DNA of 6,012 nt from Promethearchaeota archaeon (GTDB taxonomy: Archaea > Asgardarchaeota > Lokiarchaeia > Sigyniarchaeales > SOKP01): positions 1 through 6,012 of the forward strand of contig JAGXNU010000131.1 of the NCBI GenBank assembly GCA_019894815.1. Direction: 5' to 3'. Below are positions 1 to 4,809 of the stretch, piece after piece. A program made the translations under genes and the position numbers. The notes below the pieces were generated by a model, which was not told where the DNA came from, did no database searches, and worked only from the letters and a program-made list of their open reading frames with translations. The stretch's first letter is position 1; each line of letters opens with the position of its first letter.

Positions 1-2
1 AT

Positions 3-338
3 GATTTTTTCGGGATCCGCATGAAGCATGTAGATCATCAAGCCACTCATGACATTGCAATTGGTGCATCAAAATCGTTATCATTGAAAAATCTCGAATA
101 TTTTGTCTATTTTATACCCACTTATGGTAAATTTCAAGAAGATTCGAAAGATCATCAATTTGATTATATCATTGATGAAGGAAAAGCAAAAATTCTACAG
201 GAATGGTTGGAAATCTATCAATCTCAATCTTTCACTAAATATACATGGAAAATGTATAAGAGATTCCTTGAAAAGATAAGAAAGTGGACCTACGGTATCT
301 ACAAATATGAAGAAATTGGAATATATAATAATTTTTAG
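3..338 (+). CDS. PIG-L/LmbE-family zinc deacetylase, C-terminal part (5' truncated by window edge)
   Basis: The frame is open from base 3, so the ATG at 21 is probably internal and the gene starts left of the window. The visible part reads DFFGIRMKHVDHQATHD near its start. The HxDH core (bases 27-38) fits the second metal-binding motif of the PIG-L (GlcNAc-PI de-N-acetylase/LmbE) family, usually seen as HPDHRAT. Near the end, K-x-x-x-L-x-x-x-L-x-x-Y-x-S-Q (bases 189-237) fits the family's closing helix. Known members use zinc to remove an acetyl group from N-acetylglucosamine-type sugars in glycolipids, small thiols or cell-surface glycans; the substrate cannot be told here. The N-terminal HPDD zinc motif would lie outside the window. 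The tail after SQ is basic and aromatic (KYTWKMYKRFLEKIRKW) and shows no known motif. The gene ends with TAG. The family call rests on two short motifs. Confidence 0.72.
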   Translation, partial: DFFGIRMKHVDHQATHDIAIGASKSLSLKNLEYFVYFIPTYGKFQEDSKDHQFDYIIDEGKAKILQEWLEIYQSQSFTKYTWKMYKRFLEKIRKWTYGIYKYEEIGIYNNF

Positions 339-530
339 AGTTTATACTAAACTTATTGCTACTAAACCATAAGACTTATATAATGATTTAGCATTGTAAA
401 ATATGCATAATTATTCATAATTTGAGTATCTAAAATTTTTTTAATCTCATTAATTAAAGCTACAACGAATTCAGGTTAATTTTGTAAGATCTTTTTTAGA
501 GTTTGAGTTAGATTAGGGGTAAATTCGAAA
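339..530 (+). other. Intergenic region before the exchanger gene
   Basis: These 192 AT-rich bases hold no convincing gene. A small inverted repeat, AGTTTA-tac-TAAACT (339-353), follows the deacetylase stop directly but has no T-run behind it, so it is a weak terminator candidate at best. There are two possible TATA boxes for the exchanger. CTTATATAA (375-383) is the better match but implies a leader of about 125 bases. TTAATTAAAG (450-459) is a poorer match, but its distance from the start codon agrees with the TATA-like boxes of the other genes here. AGGGGT (515-520) is a partial Shine-Dalgarno match 10 bases before the ATG at 531. Confidence 0.4.
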
Positions 531-1517
531 ATGTTGGATATAGTCTTGTGGTTCTGCTTGATGGTAGGAGGAATTATTTTGGTTATTTTTTCTAGCAAGA
601 TAGCTGTAACAAATTCCGCTTTACTTGCAACAGCTTTAGGAATATCTCCACTAATTATAGGAGTAACATTGGTTTCAATAGGAACAGATATTTCAGAAAT
701 TTTTAATTCGCTTATATCTTGTGCTCGCGGATATGGCGATATTGACGTTGGAGATTCAGTAGGCTCTGATTTAGCTCAATTAACACTCGTTTTTGGTCTA
801 CTTCCAATTATTTGTGGAGCATTTCATATCCATCGAAGAGATATCATAATTCTCGGAACTTGCGAACTGCTTTCTCTGTTAGTAATCTTCTCTGTAGTAG
901 AAAAAGGATATATAAGCCGTTTGAATGCACTATTCATGGTTGGCAGTTTGGGCATATACATTTGGTTGATTTACAATTCTAATAAAAAAAGCATCATACA
1001 CAGATTTGAATTGGTTGAAATTGAAAAACCCGAAAGAAAAAAAAAATCATGCCTTTTATTTGCTATTGTGGGCTTTCTGGGAGTTACAGTTGCGGCTGTT
1101 ATGATTGTAGAATCTGTGATTAATATTTCAAGATTATTATATGTTGATGAATACATAATAAGCTTTTATATTTTAGCTATTGGGACCTCTCTTCCAGAAT
1201 TGGCAGTTGATATAAATGCTCTTCGCTTAAAACAGCATTCAATTGCAGTTGGCGATATCGTTGGTTCTTGTATTGTAGATTCAACTTTAAGCATTGGAAT
1301 AGGTCAAGTTTTCTGGCCTCAAGCAGTTAATGCTACTCTTGCAATCCCTACAATCTTATTTACTATTATTGCCAGCTTTATAGTTATAACCACTGTAGCT
1401 ATAAGAAAAAAAATTGATAAAAAAGCAGGTGTTTTCTTTATAATGGTTTATTTTACTTCATACATCTTACCATTTTTACCCGTATATGATTTTTTAAAGG
1501 CAATTAATTTAATATAA
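531..1517 (+). CDS. Sodium/calcium exchanger-family (CaCA) membrane antiporter
   Basis: This is a 328-residue hydrophobic protein with the two inverted alpha repeats of the CaCA superfamily, so it probably exchanges Ca2+ or a similar cation against Na+ or H+ across the cytoplasmic membrane. Alpha-1 (about residues 37-89) contains LGISPLIIGVTLVSIGT-D53-I-S-E56 and VGDSVGS79-D-L-A-Q83. Alpha-2 (about 209-258) contains AIGTS220-LPE223 and VGDIVGS246-C-I-V-D250. A charged loop (about 150-173, ending in ERKKKS) separates the two halves and is probably cytoplasmic. The length is normal for archaeal and bacterial members (about 300-350). By alignment from memory to NCX_Mj, both acidic calcium ligands (E54, E213) and D240 are kept, but S51 is replaced by Asp and N81 by Gln. 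The ATG at 531 starts right at the first membrane helix. The gene converges on the next one and ends 8 bases from its stop. The family call is secure; the ion specificity is not. Confidence 0.93.
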   Translation: MLDIVLWFCLMVGGIILVIFSSKIAVTNSALLATALGISPLIIGVTLVSIGTDISEIFNSLISCARGYGDIDVGDSVGSDLAQLTLVFGLLPIICGAFHIHRRDIIILGTCELLSLLVIFSVVEKGYISRLNALFMVGSLGIYIWLIYNSNKKSIIHRFELVEIEKPERKKKSCLLFAIVGFLGVTVAAVMIVESVINISRLLYVDEYIISFYILAIGTSLPELAVDINALRLKQHSIAVGDIVGSCIVDSTLSIGIGQVFWPQAVNATLAIPTILFTIIASFIVITTVAIRKKIDKKAGVFFIMVYFTSYILPFLPVYDFLKAINLI

Positions 1518-1525
1518 GGCTAATC

Positions 1526-1873
1526 TTATTCAGGCAAGTAAAATTTACATAGAGTGCATTGTTTAGCTTTTAATCGTCTTTCTGGACCTAAAATTATATA
1601 CTTGCTTGCCATTTTTCCGCCGCACTTAGGACAATTTTTTACGAAATTTTCTTTAATGGATTCTAAAACTAGCTGAATGTTTTTTTCTAAGTTAATTAAT
1701 TCATTTGCGTTTTCAATTATTTTTTTGGCAGAAACCTTTCCTATGCCTTTGATCCATGCTAATTCTTCCGGTTTTGCACTCGCTATGTCATCGATAGTTT
1801 TAATTCCTGCTTTAAAAAGATTTTCTGAAGCTGCAGGACCAATCCCTCTGACTCTCTCAAGCTCAAACGACAT
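1526..1873 (-). CDS. Helix-hairpin-helix protein with C-terminal zinc ribbon
   Basis: The 115-residue protein has two parts. Residues 3-60 carry a double helix-hairpin-helix: hairpins RGIGP (9-13) and KGIGK (42-46), each followed by a helix beginning A-x-x-L or A-x-K-I. This is the (HhH)2 fold known from RadA/Rad51 N-termini, RNA polymerase alpha CTD and nucleases, and it binds the DNA backbone without sequence preference. After a linker helix (60-79), CPKC (81-84) and CTLC (106-109) form a four-cysteine zinc ribbon. There is no catalytic domain. A nucleic-acid-binding accessory role in DNA repair, recombination or transcription is plausible but not shown. The ATG at 1873 lies just ahead of the first hairpin domain. 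No strong Shine-Dalgarno motif is seen; AAGGTT lies further upstream inside a small palindrome. The gene stands alone on its strand, and the next upstream gene ends about 160 bases away. Confidence 0.85.
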   Translation of the reverse strand: MSFELERVRGIGPAASENLFKAGIKTIDDIASAKPEELAWIKGIGKVSAKKIIENANELINLEKNIQLVLESIKENFVKNCPKCGGKMASKYIILGPERRLKAKQCTLCKFYLPE

Positions 1874-1883
1874 TATCTTACAA

Positions 1884-1896
1884 AACCTTAAAGGTT
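1884..1896. repeat. Small palindrome in the leader of the HhH gene
   Basis: AACCTT-a-AAGGTT is a perfect 6-base inverted repeat 10-22 bases upstream of the ATG at 1873. It includes the only Shine-Dalgarno-like purine run (AAGGTT on the minus strand), so in RNA it could fold over the ribosome-binding region, or as DNA it could be an operator. Repeats of this size are expected by chance in AT-rich DNA. Confidence 0.3.
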
Positions 1897-1934
1897 GATG
1901 AAATTGACTCCAAGAATTTAGATGTTAAATACAT

Positions 1935-1942
1935 GTTTAAAT
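1935..1942 (-). promoter_or_regulatory. Probable TATA box of the HhH/zinc-ribbon gene
   Basis: On the minus strand this reads ATTTAAAC, 62-69 bases before the ATG at 1873. Transcription would start about 25 bases further on, giving a leader of roughly 35-40 bases. The spacing matches the candidate boxes of the first 7-TM gene and the small zinc-ribbon gene. TTAAATAC occurs twice close together (1925-1932 and 1937-1944 on the plus strand), so a second overlapping box is possible. Confidence 0.45.
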
Positions 1943-2006
1943 ACAAAATTAATTTCTATAACAATTATAAAATGGGATTCAAGACAGATAAAATTTGAGA
2001 TATGCT

Positions 2007-2020
2007 AAAAAAAAGGAAAA
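2007..2020 (-). terminator. Oligo-T terminator after the first 7-TM gene
   Basis: On the minus strand TTTT-CC-TTTTTTTT begins 11 bases after the TAA at 2032-2034. Archaeal RNA polymerase commonly terminates at such T-runs without a hairpin. It is the longest T-run downstream of any gene in this window. Confidence 0.55.
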
Positions 2021-2031
2021 TGAATTAATTA

Positions 2032-2748
2032 TTATTTTTCTAATTGACGACCAACGCCATTATACATTAAATACCCGCCTGCAATTGCTAAAATTAATCC
2101 TATCACACCTAATACGGTTCGAAAAATTGGGATATCTAGAGTATTTGAAACAAATATGCCGTACATGAAGACTATTAAGCAGCAGAATCCATAAATAAAA
2201 AATTTCCACTTCTTCTTGAGGACTTCATCTTCAAATTTCTTGTATATCTGAAATGAAAGATATAGAAATGGTATGACTGCACCTAAGGACACTACAAGAA
2301 CAACATAAATAAAGAATGGTAACGACCAAACAGGTGACCAATTGTTAAGAGTTACACCAGCTCCAGGTATGAATAAGAAAAATATCATGCAGAACATTGC
2401 AATACCGTATGCTAAGAAAATTAGAGTTTGTTTTTTAGTCGTAATTACTTTCTCAGATTTTAATAAGATCAAGTCAAAGACTACCAAAAATATTGCAGAA
2501 TAGTATATTCCGAAATTAGTAACAAAATTCAATAACAGCACGAGATTATAATCTGTCATTGGGCCATAGATGAAATTCACGAAAAACCCTATCACAGGGG
2601 AAATATAGAAACCAGCAAAGATTACATTAAGCCTCTTTCTATCTCTTTTCAATATTTTAATTGCGAGAAATAGGAAAAAGGCGAAAATAAACCCTTGGGC
2701 TATGTAAATCGTTATAAATCTCATGATGGTTAACTGAAACAATACCAT
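2032..2748 (-). CDS. 7-transmembrane protein of unknown function, copy 1 of a tandem pair
   Basis: The 238-residue protein is almost entirely membrane-embedded. Seven hydrophobic segments are visible at about 11-33, 40-61, 68-96, 107-128, 142-168, 182-204 and 208-230. Basic loops after segments 1 (KILKRDRKR), 3 (LKSEKVITTKK) and 5 (EVLKKKWK) place these inside, giving an N-out, C-in topology like 7-TM receptors and the 7TM sensor regions of some histidine kinases. No kinase, enzyme or soluble domain follows, and there is no retinal-type lysine that I can identify. An aromatic motif W137-S-P-x-W141-S lies in the outer loop before segment 5, and SNTLDIPIFR (201-210) lies between segments 6 and 7; both recur in the neighbouring paralogue. 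The ATG at 2748 has GTGAT (2754-2758) 5 bases upstream, which favours it over the internal Met9. A receptor or sensor role is a guess from topology alone. Confidence 0.85.
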   Translation of the reverse strand: MVLFQLTIMRFITIYIAQGFIFAFFLFLAIKILKRDRKRLNVIFAGFYISPVIGFFVNFIYGPMTDYNLVLLLNFVTNFGIYYSAIFLVVFDLILLKSEKVITTKKQTLIFLAYGIAMFCMIFFLFIPGAGVTLNNWSPVWSLPFFIYVVLVVSLGAVIPFLYLSFQIYKKFEDEVLKKKWKFFIYGFCCLIVFMYGIFVSNTLDIPIFRTVLGVIGLILAIAGGYLMYNGVGRQLEK

Positions 2749-2775
2749 TATTAATCACTAAAGTTTTTTTTTAAT

Positions 2776-2798
2776 TTTTTGTATTTATTATACAAAAA
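2776..2798. repeat. 8-base inverted repeat in the leader of 7-TM copy 1
   Basis: TTTTTGTA (2776-2783), a 7-base spacer and TACAAAAA (2791-2798) form a perfect inverted repeat 28 bases upstream of the start codon. It falls close to the expected transcription start and abuts the ATTGTA-g-TACAAT palindrome, so the same TTGTA/TACAA half-sites occur four times within 35 bases. It could be part of a multi-site operator. It is A/T-only except for one G/C pair, so chance is not excluded. Confidence 0.4.
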
Positions 2799-2819
2799 TT
2801 GTAGTACAATAATTTAAAT
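2798..2819 (-). promoter_or_regulatory. TATA box plus adjoining palindrome upstream of 7-TM copy 1
   Basis: On the minus strand the TATA-like box ATTTAAAT (2812-2819) lies 64-71 bases before the ATG at 2748. One base downstream of it begins the perfect inverted repeat ATTGTA-g-TACAAT (2798-2810). A protein bound there would sit between TATA box and transcription start and could block initiation. The paralogous gene upstream has the same arrangement at 3628-3647. Confidence 0.45.
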
Positions 2820-2880
2820 GCTCTTAACGGGAGTTAATAATTTATTTATATCAAAAGAATTTTTCATTAAAAATTAAACC

Positions 2881-3567
2881 TTAGAGTTGTTTTGCTACTC
2901 CATAGTATATAAAGTATATACTAATTAATACCGGTAATGAAATGATTGACCAGATTAATCTAAAAGTTGGATCAGCAAGAGTATTTGAAAGAGAAGTTCC
3001 GTAATATAAGAAGAAGTACCCAAATATCCCAACTAAGAAAAAAATCCATTTTTTTTTAAGTATATCTTTCTGAAAAGATCTATATATCTTAAATGAAACA
3101 TAAATTGTTGGTCCGATGGCAATACTACTACATATCACAATACTATATGTGAAAAAGGACCAGCTCCACTCTGGTTTCCAAGTAACTTCATTTAATCTTA
3201 AACCATCTGGAATAAACCACAGAACAATAAGTAATAAGGCGTAAATTGTAAAGATGGTAACTTGTATTTTCAATGTTATAATTTTTTCAGATTTTAATAG
3301 AATTAGCACAGAAATTAATAAGAAGATGAGAGAAAGGCAGAATAAATAATAAGTGATGAAATGTAACACCAAGGTTACAGTTTCATTAAAAACATTTACA
3401 TAAATTATGTTTAATATGACTCCTATCACTACAACAAAATAAAAGGAACTCAGAATGACATTTATTTCTCTCCTTTCTCTTCTAATAATTTTATAGCCAA
3501 TAAATAAATAAAATAAGCCAACTAATCCTTGTACAACGAATACTTGTATAAAACGAGATAAATCCAA
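2881..3567 (-). CDS. 7-transmembrane protein of unknown function, copy 2 of a tandem pair
   Basis: The 228-residue protein is a paralogue of the next gene on this strand. Seven segments are visible at about 6-28, 36-57, 64-91, 101-120, 135-161, 175-194 and 204-224, with basic inner loops KIIRRERRE, LKSEKIITLK and ILKKKW. Motifs shared in order with copy 1 are LLKSEK-I/V-IT (91-98), FIP-x-G (118-122), W130-x-P-x-W134-S, SF-x-IY...LKKKW (158-174), SNTL-x-x-P-x-FR (194-203) and a YGV/QL-type end. The start codon is TTG at 3567: no Met occurs anywhere in the frame, and AGGTAAT lies 4 bases upstream. About 130 bases separate it from copy 1, enough for the separate promoter seen there. I recognise no characterised family; similarity to 7TM sensor domains is topological only. 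Confidence 0.85.
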   Translation of the reverse strand: MDLSRFIQVFVVQGLVGLFYLFIGYKIIRRERREINVILSSFYFVVVIGVILNIIYVNVFNETVTLVLHFITYYLFCLSLIFLLISVLILLKSEKIITLKIQVTIFTIYALLLIVLWFIPDGLRLNEVTWKPEWSWSFFTYSIVICSSIAIGPTIYVSFKIYRSFQKDILKKKWIFFLVGIFGYFFLYYGTSLSNTLADPTFRLIWSIISLPVLISIYFIYYGVAKQL

Positions 3568-3571
3568 CTTT

Positions 3572-3578
3572 ATTACCT
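3572..3578 (-). promoter_or_regulatory. Ribosome-binding site that fixes the TTG start of 7-TM copy 2
   Basis: AGGTAAT on the minus strand matches AGGTGAT in 6 of 7 bases and ends 4 bases before TTG at 3565-3567. Upstream in frame there is no ATG, GTG or TTG before a TAA, so this site decides the start. Confidence 0.6.
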
Positions 3579-3627
3579 GAGAGTTTGTATATAATTTTTA
3601 TAAAATTGTAATTTGGTATTGATAATA

Positions 3628-3647
3628 AATTGTACAATTATATTTAT
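3628..3647 (-). promoter_or_regulatory. TATA-like box plus adjoining palindrome upstream of 7-TM copy 2
   Basis: AATTGTACAATT (3628-3639) is a perfect 12-base palindrome. Directly upstream on the minus strand lies TAAATATA (3640-3647), 73-80 bases before the TTG start and preceded by the purine-rich AAAGA, so it can serve as a TATA box. This repeats the order box, palindrome, leader seen before copy 1, with the same TTGTA/TACAA half-sites. ATTTAAAT at 3671-3678 is an alternative box and would give a longer leader. Confidence 0.45.
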
Positions 3648-3860
3648 CTTTATTTGTAAAAGAAAAGCATATTTAAATTCCCTCGTTATAACTATAGAGT
3701 AATTGTCTTAATCTTAATTTTAATTGTTCCCTTTCTGAACAAGGAATAAATAATGAATCTTTGAAAGATCAAATTCAAGTTATGGATATTGCATGTTTTC
3801 TGGGAAAACTGCTTTTTCTCTTATAAAATTTAAAGGAAAGTAGAGACAATAAAGATCGGG
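3648..3860. other. Intergenic region between 7-TM copy 2 and the small zinc-ribbon gene
   Basis: No supported gene lies here. Besides the alternative TATA box at 3671-3678, it holds an inverted repeat TTGTTC-7 bases-GAACAA (3724-3742). This lies about 120 bases past the zinc-ribbon stop on the minus strand and has only a weak T-rich stretch after it. A plus-strand frame is open at 3698-3826 but has no good start or ribosome-binding site. Closer to the zinc-ribbon stop only short T-runs are seen (around 3829-3838), so its terminator is unclear. Confidence 0.4.
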
Positions 3861-4055
3861 CTATTTCTCTCTCCACTCAATTCCACATTTACCACAAAGA
3901 TATTTCTTTCCATAGATACGAGGATAGTCATTAATTAAATTTGTTTTATCTTCTGATTCATGAATCATGGACTTGTGTTCCTCCTTACATTTAGGACATT
4001 TTCTTCTCCCATCTGACTTTTCGATTGTCAATATATTATCGATGTTTTCTCCCAT
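3861..4055 (-). CDS. Small zinc-ribbon protein
   Basis: The 64-residue protein has an acidic N-terminal stretch (MGENIDNILTIEKSDGRR), then CPKC (20-23) and CGKC (54-57), two CxxC knuckles about 30 residues apart that would bind one zinc ion. Between them, IHESEDKTNLINDYPRIYGKKYL resembles the middle strand of TFIIS-like or RPB9-like zinc ribbons, and the protein ends right after EWREK, as such domains often do. I recall similar short proteins from Asgard archaeal genomes but cannot verify this here. A nucleic-acid-binding or transcription-related role is a guess. The ATG at 4055 has AGGTTGAT (4063-4070) 7 bases upstream, a good Shine-Dalgarno match. The stop is TAG. Confidence 0.8.
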   Translation of the reverse strand: MGENIDNILTIEKSDGRRKCPKCKEEHKSMIHESEDKTNLINDYPRIYGKKYLCGKCGIEWREK

Positions 4056-4117
4056 CTAGAGCATCAACCTATTTATTATTAAAATGAAATTGGATGATTA
4101 TATTATTAGTATAGGAC

Positions 4118-4126
4118 TTTTTAAAT
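4118..4126 (-). promoter_or_regulatory. Probable TATA box of the small zinc-ribbon gene
   Basis: ATTTAAAAA on the minus strand lies 63-71 bases before the ATG at 4055 and is preceded by AACAAG, a plausible purine-rich TFB-recognition element. The spacing matches the candidates for the HhH gene and 7-TM copy 1. The zinc-ribbon gene is thus probably transcribed separately from the GTPase-like gene, whose stop is about 120 bases upstream. Confidence 0.45.
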
Positions 4127-4171
4127 CTTGTTAAGTTTTCTTTATTTCCAAGATCGGAAGGCTATCCATTC

Positions 4172-4186
4172 ATCATTTTTAATGAT
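4172..4186. repeat. Short inverted repeat across the stop codon of the GTPase-like gene
   Basis: ATCATT-ttt-AATGAT overlaps the TAA at 4179-4181. In RNA it could form a 6-pair hairpin at the end of the message, but no T-run follows on the minus strand, so it is a weak terminator candidate. Confidence 0.25.
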
Positions 4187-4775
4187 TGTTGTGATTGTAT
4201 TGTTTAGTTAACACGTTTCCATAATTGAGTGCTTGTTCATATAATTCTGGGTTTGAAAGCTTAAATTTAAGAATTGCGTCATCAAATATCTTATCAAATA
4301 ATTCTGTAAAATCACTCTGCTGATTACTTATCTCAAAACAATAAATGAAATTTAACTCTTGTGTTTTTCGGACTAAACTCAATCTACTTATCCGTAGTTT
4401 TTCTTCATCGATTTTTCCATTTATTAAATTCATATCCACAGCTGCCAATATCTTGGAACCTTGGAAATTGTATAAATTATAAAATTCGAGATAATTATCT
4501 TGAAGAATCTGACTAATCGAATGAGGGTCATATAAATCAAGAATTTGTATTATCCCATCCAAGTACTCAATAGAATTATATAACTCAACGAAATCTTTAA
4601 TTTTCTCAACTTGAAAAACTTTAACTTTCAATGGAATAGATTGATGAATTATCTGAAATTCATTATTTATAGAGGATGAAATAGCTAAATGAGAAAGGAA
4701 CTCAAGAATCATATTTTTTCCCTTATCTGATTCTCCAATGACCCCTAGATGCAATTTATAATTGATTTTCTTCAA
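4179..4775 (-). CDS. Ras-like small-GTPase-fold protein with degenerate nucleotide-binding motifs
   Basis: The 198-residue protein follows the Ras/Rab/Arf layout. Strand 1 and a P-loop (LGVIGESDKGKN, 10-21) come first, then a strand where the switch-2 motif should lie (LKVKVFQVEKIKDF, 49-62), then YLDGIIQILDLYDPHSI (71-87), which matches the central 'adgiilvyDvtd..Sf' strand. A further strand, KILAAVDMN (108-116), stands where NKxD belongs, and YCFEIS (145-150) stands where ETSA belongs. The key residues have eroded: Ser/Thr of GKS/T is Asn21, DxxG of G3 is absent, and NKxD is replaced by VDMN. The fold is probably kept, while Mg2+-GTP binding and hydrolysis are probably lost. A 27-residue polar tail ends NHNNH, with no prenylation cysteine. 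The start is TTG at 4775, with a purine-rich but poor ribosome-binding site. It lies 34 bases after the methyltransferase stop, so it is probably co-transcribed. The partner is unknown. Confidence 0.75.
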   Translation of the reverse strand: MKKINYKLHLGVIGESDKGKNMILEFLSHLAISSSINNEFQIIHQSIPLKVKVFQVEKIKDFVELYNSIEYLDGIIQILDLYDPHSISQILQDNYLEFYNLYNFQGSKILAAVDMNLINGKIDEEKLRISRLSLVRKTQELNFIYCFEISNQQSDFTELFDKIFDDAILKFKLSNPELYEQALNYGNVLTKQYNHNNH

Positions 4776-4809
4776 GCAATCTCTTTCTCTTATTATATAA
4801 ATAATATTT

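Noticed and set aside
346..367. Direct repeat ACTAAAC at 346-352 and 361-367
   Set aside because: It is seven bases only, in AT-rich DNA, with no further copies; not a repeat array.
971..1156. Minus-strand 61-residue frame inside the exchanger gene
   Set aside because: It is the antisense shadow of a well-supported membrane protein gene, and its product shows no motif.
3698..3826. Open plus-strand frame of about 42 codons containing SEQGINNESLKDQIQVMDIACFLGKLLFLL
   Set aside because: It has only a late ATG (3782), no ribosome-binding site and no recognisable family; an open stretch this long is plausible by chance.
3778..3863. Possible TAG read-through (pyrrolysine) extending the small zinc ribbon by 26 codons
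   Set aside because: The protein ends naturally after the second cysteine pair, and the extension resembles no protein; TAG is most simply a normal stop.
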